Below are positions 15,696-23,166 of a DNA stretch of 23,166 bases, in pieces. Source of the DNA: DASSFG01 sp035547915 (lineage in GTDB: Bacteria; Planctomycetota; Planctomycetia; Pirellulales; JAICIG01); contig DASZTS010000085.1 in NCBI GenBank assembly GCA_035547915.1, positions 1 through 23,166 on the forward strand, given 5' to 3'. The position numbers and the translations under genes were made by a program. Within the stretch, counting starts at the first letter, position 1. Each line of letters begins with the position of its first letter. Below the pieces are notes generated by a model, which was not told where the DNA came from, made no database searches, and saw nothing but the letters and a program-made list of their open reading frames with translations.

Positions 15696-15741
15696 CGCAG
15701 CACTCGGCTGCTCCCACTTCGGTTCGCGGGCCAACCGGCTA

Positions 15742-17664
15742 CTAAAACCCCTCGTGAAGATCTTCGAGGTATGTATAACCGTGTAGGCCCTCTTCGTAGA
15801 AGCGGAGCATACGGCCCGCCTCCTGAAAGTCGAGCCGTGTCTCGCGCACGGCCACTTCCACGTCGGTGCGCAGTTTTCGCACCAATGCGTCGGGCTCGTA
15901 CTCGACATAGTCGAGCACCTCGCGCACCGTGTCTCCCTTGATCACCGTTTCCAACACCACGCCGCCGCTGGCATCGAGACTGACGTGGACTGCGTTCGTG
16001 TCGCCGAACAGGTTATGCATGTCGCCCAGGATCTCTTGGTATGCGCCGAGCATGAAGGCCCCGAGGTAGTACGGTTCGCCGTTGAACGAGTGGAGGGGCA
16101 GGGTGCGCTTCACGTCGCGGCGGTCGATGAACAGGTCGATCTTGCCGTCGCTGTCGCACGTGATGTCGCCCAGCACCGCATGGTGCGTGGGTTGCACGTT
16201 GAGGCGGTGGATCGGCATCACCGGAAAGAGCTGCCGAATGGCCCAGCTATCGGGCATGGATTGGAAGAGTGAGAAATTACAAAAGTAGGTGTCGCTCAAC
16301 AGCGCGTCGATTCCCTGCAAATCCTCGGGCACGTAGTCGAGCTGCCGCACCAGGCGCTGCATCTTGCGGCAGGTGGCCCAGAACAGATTCTCCGCCAGGC
16401 TGCGTTGGTCGAGCGGCAGGTAACCGCCGTTGAACAACCCCATCGCCATGTCGAGTGCCTGCTGAGCGTCGTGGTAGCTTTCCAGCAGGTTGCGCGGCGT
16501 CACGTTTTGATAGGTGCCGACCAGGTCGGCGATCGGCTGCTCGACGTCGGGCGGCAGTTCGCTGGGCACCTCCCACTCGCCCAGGCCCGAGACCCCCAAC
16601 ACGTTGAAGACCAACGCGCTGTGGTATGCCACCACCGCCCGACCACTCTCGGAAACGATCGTCGGGTGTGGCACACCGGCATCGTCGCAGACGCTCTGAA
16701 TGTGGTAGACCACGTCGTTGGCGTATTCTTGCAGCGAGTAGTTGGCGCTCGACTCGAAGTTGGTCTGCGAGCCGTCGTAATCGACGCCCAACCCGCCACC
16801 GACGTCGAGATATTCCAGCCCCGCGCCTCGGCCGGCCAGTTCGACATAGACGCGGGCCGCCTCATTGAGGGCCTGCTTGATATGGCGGATATTCGGTATC
16901 TGGCTTCCCAGGTGAAAGTGCAGCAGTTTGAAGCAATCATGCATCCCCTGCTGCTTCAGCTCATCGAGCGCGCGTAGAATCTCGCTCACCGTCAGGCCGA
17001 ATTTCGAGCGGTATCCGCCCGACGATTGCCAGCGGCCGCTCGACTTGGTGGCCAACTTGACACGCATGCCGATCATCGGCCGCACGCCGACCTTGCGGGC
17101 GTATTCCAGGATCAGCCCCAACTCGGTGTATTTCTCGACGACCGGGATGATCCGCCGCCCGATCTTGTGGGCGAGCATGGCCATCTCGATGAACTCGGGG
17201 TCCTTGAACCCGTTGCAGATGATGGGTGTCTCGTTGGAAGCCAACGCGACCACGGCCAACAGCTCGGGTTTCGAGCCAGCTTCCAGACCGAATTGGAAAG
17301 GGCGGCCGAATTGCAGCACCTCCTCGACCACCTGCCGCTGCTGGTTGACCTTGATCGGGTAGACGCAACAGTACTTGCCGTTGAAGTGGTGCTCGCGGAT
17401 GGCCTGCTGGAAGGCGTCGTGGATCTCGCCCAGGCGGTGCTGGAGGATCTCGGCGAAGCGGATCAGGATGGGCAGGTCGATGCCGCGCAACTGCAAATCG
17501 TCGACGAGCTGCTTGAGATCGATCGACCGCGAGGGATCCTTAGTCGGATGGACGCACAGGTTCCCGGCCGGGTTGACGGAGAAATAACCGGCGCCCCAGC
17601 GGCCGACGTCGTAGAGCTCGGCGGCATCGGCCACGGACCACAGTTTGACCTGCTGGTCAATCAT
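15742..17664 (-). CDS. speA: Biosynthetic arginine decarboxylase
   Basis: Converts arginine to agmatine and CO2, the first step of one route to putrescine and spermidine. The 640-residue length matches the large fold-III, pyridoxal-phosphate-dependent SpeA family. The cofactor lysine is Lys105 in KYCCVYPIKVNQQR. Other motifs are FGLEAGSKPEL, FHLGSQIPNIRHI, YLDVGGGLGVDYDGS (phosphate binding), SESGRAVVAYHSAL and, near the C-terminus, QSMPDSWAI. The start has GGAG 11 nt upstream. The 244-nt leader region (17665-17908) holds a perfect hairpin, GGCCGA (17757-17762) with TCGGCC (17766-17771). It is downstream of and in the same direction as aceE-aceF and the 213-aa gene, but the gap suggests its own promoter. 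No agmatinase gene is near. Confidence 0.95.
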   Translation of the reverse strand: MIDQQVKLWSVADAAELYDVGRWGAGYFSVNPAGNLCVHPTKDPSRSIDLKQLVDDLQLRGIDLPILIRFAEILQHRLGEIHDAFQQAIREHHFNGKYCCVYPIKVNQQRQVVEEVLQFGRPFQFGLEAGSKPELLAVVALASNETPIICNGFKDPEFIEMAMLAHKIGRRIIPVVEKYTELGLILEYARKVGVRPMIGMRVKLATKSSGRWQSSGGYRSKFGLTVSEILRALDELKQQGMHDCFKLLHFHLGSQIPNIRHIKQALNEAARVYVELAGRGAGLEYLDVGGGLGVDYDGSQTNFESSANYSLQEYANDVVYHIQSVCDDAGVPHPTIVSESGRAVVAYHSALVFNVLGVSGLGEWEVPSELPPDVEQPIADLVGTYQNVTPRNLLESYHDAQQALDMAMGLFNGGYLPLDQRSLAENLFWATCRKMQRLVRQLDYVPEDLQGIDALLSDTYFCNFSLFQSMPDSWAIRQLFPVMPIHRLNVQPTHHAVLGDITCDSDGKIDLFIDRRDVKRTLPLHSFNGEPYYLGAFMLGAYQEILGDMHNLFGDTNAVHVSLDASGGVVLETVIKGDTVREVLDYVEYEPDALVRKLRTDVEVAVRETRLDFQEAGRMLRFYEEGLHGYTYLEDLHEGF

Positions 17665-17908
17665 CGTTTGCGGTACTCCTGCGCGACAGTGGTTCTTTGG
17701 GAAGTTGGTAGATCGAAACTGGTAGTGCGGTCGAGGTAAGCGGTCTGGTCGAAGTTGGCCGAGAATCGGCCGGTATGCGAAGGCGTCGGTCCCGAACCGG
17801 TGTCGGTAACGGCCTTTATCCCGAACAGACTATCTTAGCGAAGATCGGGCCGATTTGTAGGACGCAAATTTTCGCCGCTCGCTGGCAGTCGAGGCAGGCG
17901 CCGGCCAC

Positions 17909-18550
17909 TCATTCGTTGGTGTGCAGATTTCGATCGCTGTGCCGTTGCGCGCGGCGTTCGAGCACATCGAGCACCTGCCGTTCGAGCTTCAAGAAATCTT
18001 TCAGCTCGTCGATCCAGAGGCTGAGGGCGACCAGCAGAGGTGAGTCGACCTTGATACGGTTGCCCTGCGCGCTGGCGTAGGCTTGCCGCAACGGAGCCGC
18101 TTCGTGCAGACCCATCACCACGCGGATCGAGTCGTGCGTCAGGCGATCGGTCTCGCCCGAGCGGGCCAATTCCAGCTTGTAGTCGAACACGAGCACCTGT
18201 CGGCCGTGGCCCTGCAAGTAGCGTTCGCCGTCTCGCCAGATGGTGTTCACTTCGCGCTTGCACAAGGGCACCGACCAGATCGCATGATAACGGGTGGTTT
18301 CCGGACCGACCTCTTGCACGAAGTATTGGGGGTAGTGCTCGTCGTCGAGAAACTCGGGGTGCCAGGCGTTCTCCTCCCAACTCCAGCCGATGGCCGGCAC
18401 ATCCTCGACACGCATCGCCTGTAGACAGAGCAACACGTCTTCGACGTTGTGCTCGGTCTCTTCCAGGTGCTGGCGCAGGGAAATTGCGACTCCCTCGCCG
18501 TCGATGATGGTCGACGGCAACCGTTCCAGAGGAATGCGCTGATAGCTCAT
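17909..18550 (-). CDS. Uncharacterised protein encoded directly after aceF
   Basis: A 213-residue soluble protein that I do not recognise. It has no signal peptide, membrane segment or cysteine cluster. The centre is rich in aromatic residues (AIGWSWEENAWHPEF, EHYPQYFVQEVGPE, YHAIWSVPLCKREVN), and the C-terminus (about 165-205, LWIDELKDFLKLERQVLDVL) looks like a long charged helix. The ATG follows the aceF stop codon by only 2 nt and has no convincing ribosome binding site of its own, so it is probably translated by coupling to aceF. Its expression should follow that of the pyruvate dehydrogenase genes. Codon use and GC content look like its neighbours. A role in pyruvate dehydrogenase assembly, regulation or lipoylation is possible but purely positional inference. 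Confidence 0.8.
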   Translation of the reverse strand: MSYQRIPLERLPSTIIDGEGVAISLRQHLEETEHNVEDVLLCLQAMRVEDVPAIGWSWEENAWHPEFLDDEHYPQYFVQEVGPETTRYHAIWSVPLCKREVNTIWRDGERYLQGHGRQVLVFDYKLELARSGETDRLTHDSIRVVMGLHEAAPLRQAYASAQGNRIKVDSPLLVALSLWIDELKDFLKLERQVLDVLERRAQRHSDRNLHTNE

Positions 18551-18552
18551 GC

Positions 18553-19947
18553 CTACGTGGCCAGAAGCAGACGCCCCGGCACCTGGAGATAGTTCTTCAC
18601 TTCGTTCAGAAAGCGGGCCGCGGTCGCCCCGTCGACCAGGCGGTGGTCGTACGACAGGCTCAAAGGCATCATCAGACGCACCTTGATGGCGTCGTCGTCC
18701 ATGACCACCGGCAGCTTGCGCGAGCGGCCGATGAGCAGGATGGCCACCTCGGGGTGATTGATGATGGGCGTCGAGTAGATGCCGCCGATCGCCCCGAGAT
18801 TGCTGATGGTGAATGTGCCGCCGCGCATGTCGTCCATGCCGAACTGGTTGTTGCGGGCCCGCGATGACATTTCGGTCAGCGACTGGGCGATCTGCGGGAT
18901 GGTGAGCCGGTCGACTTCGCGCAGCACGGGCACAACCAGTCCTCGCGGCGCATCGACCGCCACGCCCAGGTTCACGTAGTCCTTGTAGACGATCTGATCG
19001 TTTTCCAGGTCGAGCGTGGCGTTGATCGTCGGGTGCAGTTGCAGCGAGTGGGCCACGGCCTTCATCACAAAGGCCATCATCGTGAGCTTGACGTCGGTGC
19101 CCGCGTAGTCGGGTATGCTCCCCTTACGCATCTTCTCCAACTCGGTGATGTCGGCGTCGTCGAAGTTGGTGACGTGCGGAATGGTCTGCGACGAGCGGGC
19201 CATGTTGAGCGCGATCGTCTTGCGGATCTTGGGAAGCCGCTGCACCTGCGTGGGCCCGTATTGATCCTGGCCGGGCGTGGCGTCGGGAATCGAGGGCGTG
19301 CGCTTGGCCGGCATGGGCGAGTGCAACGTCGCCTCGCGGACCGCCTTCTTGACGTCTTCTTCGGTGATGCGGCCACCGGGGCCCGTGCCCGACACGCGAC
19401 TCAGGTCGACGCCCAGTTCGCGCGCCAGCCGGCGCGTGGCCGGTCCCGCGGGTGCCGTCGGCGCCGCTTCTTCATGCTCACTCGCGGCCGCGCTCCGCGA
19501 GGGGCCGCCGTTGGTCGAAGGCCGAGCGGGCGCCCGCTCCGCTGCGGGTGGCGCCTTGGGTTCTTCTTTCACGGCGACCGCGGCCGGTTTCTCGGCGGGC
19601 GCCGGTTTAGCGGCCGGTGCGGCCTTCGCTGGCGCGGGGGCCTGCGCGGCGGGCTTCTCGGCCGCTTCACGCTTCGGGGCCGACTTAGCCGCGGCCTTGG
19701 CCGGCGCCGCGCCTTCCTTGGCTTCGATGGTGAACAGGGGCCCGCCCACTGGCACGCTTTGGCCCGGTTTGACGTGGACTTTGGTGACTTTGCCATCTAC
19801 GTCAGATGGCAGCTCGACGGTCGCTTTACCCGTCTCGACCTCGACCAGCCCCTGGCCGACGTGCACATCCTCGCCGTCCTTGACCAGCACCGTCACGATG
19901 TCGCCCGCTTCGATATTTTCGCCCAGATCGGGCATCTTGAATTCCAT
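18553..19947 (-). CDS. aceF: Pyruvate dehydrogenase E2, dihydrolipoyllysine acetyltransferase
   Basis: Transfers the acetyl group from E1 to coenzyme A and forms the core of the pyruvate dehydrogenase complex. The 464-residue protein has a single lipoyl domain (1-78) with the lipoylated Lys41 in ETGKA, where most E2s have ETDKA. A long Ala/Pro/Lys-rich swinging linker follows (about 80-160). The peripheral subunit-binding domain is TRRLARELGVDLSRVSGTGP (from about 165). The catalytic domain ends with SLSYDHRLVDGA, giving His435 and Asp439. E. coli AceF has three lipoyl domains; one is common elsewhere. aceE lies 90 nt upstream on the same strand and the uncharacterised gene 2 nt downstream. 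The E3 gene is not in the window. Branched-chain or 2-oxoglutarate E2 is less likely given the aceE neighbour. Confidence 0.94.
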   Translation of the reverse strand: MEFKMPDLGENIEAGDIVTVLVKDGEDVHVGQGLVEVETGKATVELPSDVDGKVTKVHVKPGQSVPVGGPLFTIEAKEGAAPAKAAAKSAPKREAAEKPAAQAPAPAKAAPAAKPAPAEKPAAVAVKEEPKAPPAAERAPARPSTNGGPSRSAAASEHEEAAPTAPAGPATRRLARELGVDLSRVSGTGPGGRITEEDVKKAVREATLHSPMPAKRTPSIPDATPGQDQYGPTQVQRLPKIRKTIALNMARSSQTIPHVTNFDDADITELEKMRKGSIPDYAGTDVKLTMMAFVMKAVAHSLQLHPTINATLDLENDQIVYKDYVNLGVAVDAPRGLVVPVLREVDRLTIPQIAQSLTEMSSRARNNQFGMDDMRGGTFTISNLGAIGGIYSTPIINHPEVAILLIGRSRKLPVVMDDDAIKVRLMMPLSLSYDHRLVDGATAARFLNEVKNYLQVPGRLLLAT

Positions 19948-20037
19948 GTACGCGTTCTTCTCGCACTCGGGTGGTTGGAGGCTAGTTCACTTTGCGGTCG
20001 ACCGCGAACACTCGGCTCCTCGCCGACCTTCGTCCCG

Positions 20038-22719
20038 TTAAGCAAAGAGCGGATCGGCCTTCTGCGGGTCGATTTTTAGGTTCGCGATCGCCTTGGGCAG
20101 TCTGGCGCGGTCGAATTTGCCCTGTTCGGCCAGTTTGGTCAAGGCGGCCAGCGTGATGAATTCGGCGTCTACCTCGAAGTGGCGACGCAGCCGCTGCCGT
20201 GTGTCGCTACGTCCCAGGCCATCGGTACCCAGGGCGAACAAACCGCCGGGCACCCACGGCGCGATCTGCTCGGGCACCGCCCGCACATGGTCGGAACTGG
20301 CGATGAACGGCCCTTCTTCCTGCGCCAGCACTTCCTCCAAGTAGGAGCGGCGCGGCTTTTCTTCGGGGTGTAGCAGGTTCCAGCGCGAAGCGACGTGGAT
20401 GTTGCGGCGCAGCTCGGTGTAACTCGTCACGCTCCAGACGTTGCTGGAGACCTTGTACGTCTCGGCCAGCATCTGCTGGGCACGCAACGCCTCGCGCAAC
20501 ATCGGCCCGCTGCCGAAGAGCTGCACGCGCGGCTGCTTCTTGTCGGTCCCCACCGACGACAGCTTATACAACCCTTTCACGATGCCGTCGGTCACGCCCT
20601 CGGGCATGGCCGGCATCTTGAAATTCTCGTTGTAGAGCGTGATGTAGTACATGCAGTCTTCGCACTCTTCGTACATCCGCCGCAGACCATCCATGACGAT
20701 GACGGCCGTCTCGTAGGCATAGGCCGGATCGTACGAATGGATCGTCGGGTAGGCCGTCGAGAAGAGGTGGCTGTGGCCATCCTCGTGTTGCAGGCCCTCG
20801 CCGTTGAGGGTGGTGCGGCCCGCGGTGCCGCCCAGCAAGAAGCCGCGACACCGGGCGTCGGCCGCGGCCCAGATCAGGTCGCCGATGCGCTGGAAACCGA
20901 ACATCGAGTAATAGATGAAGAACGGGATCATGTTGATGCCGTGCGTCGTGTGCGCGGTGCCCGCCGCGATGAACGACGACATCGAGCCAGCCTCCGTGAT
21001 CCCTTCTTCCAGGATCTGCCCGTCCTTGGCCTCGCGATAATAGAGGAACTGTTCGCTGTCGACCGGTTCGTAGAGTTGGCCGGTGTGGGCATAAATACCG
21101 CACTGGCGGAAGAGCGGGTCCATACCGAAGGTGCGCGATTCGTCGGGCACGATCGGCACGATGTACTTGCCCATCTCCTTGTGCTTGAGCAGGCGGCCGA
21201 AATGCTTCACGAAGGCCATCGTGGTCGATACTTCGCGGTCGCCGCTGGAGGTGATCGAGTCGGGGAACTCGTCGATCCGCGGCATCTTCTGCGGGTTGGC
21301 CTTGGCGATGCGGGCCGGCACGAAGCCGCCCAGCTCGTTGCGCCGCTCGCGCAGATATTGCATTTCGTGACTGTCGTCGGCCGGCCGGTAGAACGGGGCT
21401 TCTGCCACGTCCTGGTCGGAAATGGGTATGCCGAATCGACTGCGAAACTCGCGGTATTCGTCCTCGTTCAGTTTCTTCTGTTGGTGGGTGATGTTGCGGC
21501 CCTCGCCCGCCTCGCCTAGACCGTAGCCCTTGATCGTCTTGGCCAGGATCACCGTCGGCTTGCCGGTCGTCTCCATGGCGGCCTTGTATGCCGCGTAAAC
21601 TTTCTCGGGATCGTGCCCGCCGCGCCGCAGCGTGCGCAGCTTCTCGTCGGACAGGTGGCTGACCAGCTCGAGCAACTCGGGGTACTTGCCAAAGAAGTTC
21701 TCGCGGATGTAGCTCCCCGGCATGACCGTGTATTTCTGGAACTCGCCGTCGACCACTTCGCCCATGCGCTGCACGAGCAGACCGGTCTTGTCCTTGTCGA
21801 GCAGTGTGTCCCAGTCGTCGCCCCAGATGACCTTGATGACGTTCCAGCCAGCGCCGCGGAACGCGCCTTCCAGCTCTTGGATGATCTTGCCGTTGCCGCG
21901 CACCGGTCCGTCGAGTCTTTGCAGGTTGCAGTTGATCACGAAGATCAGGTTGTCGAGTTTTTCGCGCGCTGCCAACGTGATGGCGCCGAGCGACTCGGGC
22001 TCGTCGCATTCGCCGTCACCCAAGAAGGCCCACACCTTGCGGCCGCTGGTGTCCTTGATGCCGCGGTCGGCCAGGTACTTGGCGAACCGCGCCTGGTAGA
22101 TGGCCATGATCGGCCCCAACCCCATCGACACGGTAGGGAACTCCCAGAAGCCGGGCATGAGCCACGGGTGCGGATAGCTCGACAGGCCGCCCCCTTCAGC
22201 CAACTCCTGGCGGAAGTTGATGAGATTCTGCTCGCTCAACCGGCCTTCCAGGTAGGCCCGGGAGTACATGCCAGGAGCAGCATGCCCCTGGAAGAAGATG
22301 ATGTCGCCGGAGTAGTCGTCCCCTTTGCCGCGGAAGAAGTGGTTGAAGGCCACTTCGTAGAGTGTGGCTGCCGAAGCGTAGGTGGAGATATGGCCACCGA
22401 GTGTCGCATTATGATGGTTGGCCCGCGACACCATGGCCATCGCATTCCAGCGGACGATGCTCTTGATCCGCCGTTCGATCTCGCGGTTGCCCGGGTAGGC
22501 GGGCTGCTGGTCCGCCGGGATCGTATTGATGTAGGGGGTATTGATGGCGAACGGCAGTTCGATGCCGTTGCGGCTGGCCAGTTCGTCGAGCACGGAGAGC
22601 AGGAACCTGGCTCGCTCCGGCCCCTTCGTCTCCAATACGTATTGAAGCGATTCGATCCATTCCGACGTCTCGGCCGGATCGAAGTCATTGCCGACCGGAA
22701 TAATCTCGGCTTGGGCCAT
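20038..22719 (-). CDS. aceE: Pyruvate dehydrogenase E1, homodimeric type
   Basis: Thiamine-diphosphate enzyme that decarboxylates pyruvate and reductively acetylates the E2 lipoyl group. The 893-residue length matches the single-chain AceE family. The cofactor motif starts at GDGECDEPES (234-243) and ends at VINCNLQRLDGPV (about 261-273). The substrate-binding histidine region NHHNATLGGHISTYASAATL is at 101-120. Also present are GRTTLNGEGLQHEDGHSH and the C-terminal transketolase domain GLGRSDTR. I chose the ATG at 22719 because AAGGGAG lies 6 nt before it; a TTG six codons upstream is less likely. It is first in the aceE-aceF set, with a leader of up to about 250 nt containing a strong hairpin at 22792-22817. 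Confidence 0.96.
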   Translation of the reverse strand: MAQAEIIPVGNDFDPAETSEWIESLQYVLETKGPERARFLLSVLDELASRNGIELPFAINTPYINTIPADQQPAYPGNREIERRIKSIVRWNAMAMVSRANHHNATLGGHISTYASAATLYEVAFNHFFRGKGDDYSGDIIFFQGHAAPGMYSRAYLEGRLSEQNLINFRQELAEGGGLSSYPHPWLMPGFWEFPTVSMGLGPIMAIYQARFAKYLADRGIKDTSGRKVWAFLGDGECDEPESLGAITLAAREKLDNLIFVINCNLQRLDGPVRGNGKIIQELEGAFRGAGWNVIKVIWGDDWDTLLDKDKTGLLVQRMGEVVDGEFQKYTVMPGSYIRENFFGKYPELLELVSHLSDEKLRTLRRGGHDPEKVYAAYKAAMETTGKPTVILAKTIKGYGLGEAGEGRNITHQQKKLNEDEYREFRSRFGIPISDQDVAEAPFYRPADDSHEMQYLRERRNELGGFVPARIAKANPQKMPRIDEFPDSITSSGDREVSTTMAFVKHFGRLLKHKEMGKYIVPIVPDESRTFGMDPLFRQCGIYAHTGQLYEPVDSEQFLYYREAKDGQILEEGITEAGSMSSFIAAGTAHTTHGINMIPFFIYYSMFGFQRIGDLIWAAADARCRGFLLGGTAGRTTLNGEGLQHEDGHSHLFSTAYPTIHSYDPAYAYETAVIVMDGLRRMYEECEDCMYYITLYNENFKMPAMPEGVTDGIVKGLYKLSSVGTDKKQPRVQLFGSGPMLREALRAQQMLAETYKVSSNVWSVTSYTELRRNIHVASRWNLLHPEEKPRRSYLEEVLAQEEGPFIASSDHVRAVPEQIAPWVPGGLFALGTDGLGRSDTRQRLRRHFEVDAEFITLAALTKLAEQGKFDRARLPKAIANLKIDPQKADPLFA

Positions 22720-22791
22720 CCCCAGCTCCCTTGTCAAACAAGAATCAAGTCAACACACGCCGCCCGCTCGCCGCAGGCGATAGAAAGGACA

Positions 22792-22817
22792 GCGGCCGGA
22801 CGATGAGCACCGGCCGC
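22792..22817 (-). promoter_or_regulatory. Perfect hairpin in the aceE leader
   Basis: GCGGCCGG (22792-22799) and CCGGCCGC (22810-22817) are perfectly complementary, an 8-bp all-GC stem with a 10-nt loop, 73-98 nt upstream of the aceE start. It has no T tract on the minus strand. It could be a leader-RNA structure or a protein-binding palindrome. Confidence 0.35.
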
Positions 22818-22978
22818 GCTTGCCTCACGCACGCGTCTAGCCCAGGGCCAGCAGCGACCCGCAAGAGGCGCAGGCTTTGGTATCTATTGGAGGACTGGCG
22901 AGACGGGGACGGCATTTCTCCCGACCAATCGCCTCAACCGCCAAGGGCGACGCTGCTTGCGCCTTGGATCCCGTCGAT

Positions 22979-23007
22979 ATTATTTCGCACGGCAGCCCGG
23001 TCGTAAA
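22979..23007 (-). promoter_or_regulatory. Possible sigma-70 promoter for aceE
   Basis: On the minus strand, TTTACG (complement of 23002-23007) and AATAAT (complement of 22979-22984) are separated by 17 nt, matching four and five of six consensus bases. Transcription would begin near 22972, giving an aceE leader of about 250 nt. The remaining bases to 23166 show no gene; the 91-residue open frame at 22731-23006 has no family features. Confidence 0.35.
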
Positions 23008-23166
23008 GGGCAACTGCCAGATCGGGGCGGGTGCATAAGGGGATTTGTTTTTTCGCTGCCCTGGGCCAGTTAACCTGGGGAGTGAGCAAAGGTGCTGGGC
23101 TTGTCGCAGCCACTGGTTGAGCCAGCGCTCCGGAACAGCGTGTGGTAGTTTGTCCCTCGCACTTCC

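Noticed and set aside
17665..17908. Promoter for speA at a TAAGAT sequence near 17835
   Set aside because: No -35 hexamer with acceptable spacing was found.
22720..22737. TTG start for aceE adding six residues
   Set aside because: The ATG at 22719 has AAGGGAG at proper spacing, which lies inside the extended reading.
22731..23006. 91-residue plus-strand open frame upstream of aceE
   Set aside because: It overlaps the aceE ribosome binding region on the opposite strand, has no family features and no ribosome binding site.
1..23166. CRISPR array, tRNA, rRNA, defence system or transposase gene
   Set aside because: No regularly spaced repeats, cloverleaf or rRNA-like sequence, or matching protein motifs were seen on either strand.

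Overview
The window is about 23 kb of GC-rich bacterial DNA, gene-dense and almost free of mobile genes. The gene content fits a planctomycete, most likely a Pirellulales-type relative: a Tat-exported Gfo/Idh/MocA oxidoreductase, a large secreted protein with pre-peptidase C-terminal domains, a DUF4112 protein, homodimeric AceE with a single-lipoyl AceF, and biosynthetic SpeA. This placement is inferred from families, not from a marker tree.

Layout. 1-2803 (+): the 3' part of an assimilatory nitrate reductase gene overlapping a nitrate/nitrite transporter gene. 2815-3507: a structured leader and a small four-helix membrane-protein gene broken by a TA-flanked, 101-bp palindromic element. 3646-4485 (+): an alpha/beta hydrolase. 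4733-4834 (+): the SRP RNA gene, followed by dnaX, ybaB and recR (a classic bacterial order) and then rpoN. 9617-11523 (-): a DUF4112 membrane protein and a Tat-exported oxidoreductase. 11774-12778 (+): an RluA-family pseudouridine synthase. 12779-13256: a long intergenic region with a promoter, a two-hairpin candidate small RNA and an intrinsic terminator. 13257-15695 (+): the secreted PPC-domain protein. 15742-22719 (-): transcribed in the order aceE, aceF, an uncharacterised 213-aa gene, speA. 22720-23166: the aceE leader and upstream region.

How the genes work together. The nitrate pair imports and reduces nitrate. SRP RNA, DnaX, YbaB and RecR serve protein targeting, replication and recombinational repair. 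AceE and AceF form the first two parts of the pyruvate dehydrogenase complex; E3 is not in the window. SpeA makes agmatine for polyamines.

The most notable observations are: (1) a run of ten A in dnaX whose -1 and +1 frames both stop within about 22 nt, pointing to slippage that yields a short gamma form; (2) a palindromic MITE-like element whose precise removal restores a membrane-protein reading frame; (3) an unrecognised small RNA or attenuator at about 12963-13031; (4) an uncharacterised gene starting 2 nt after aceF. I saw no CRISPR array, tRNA, rRNA, transposase or defence system.
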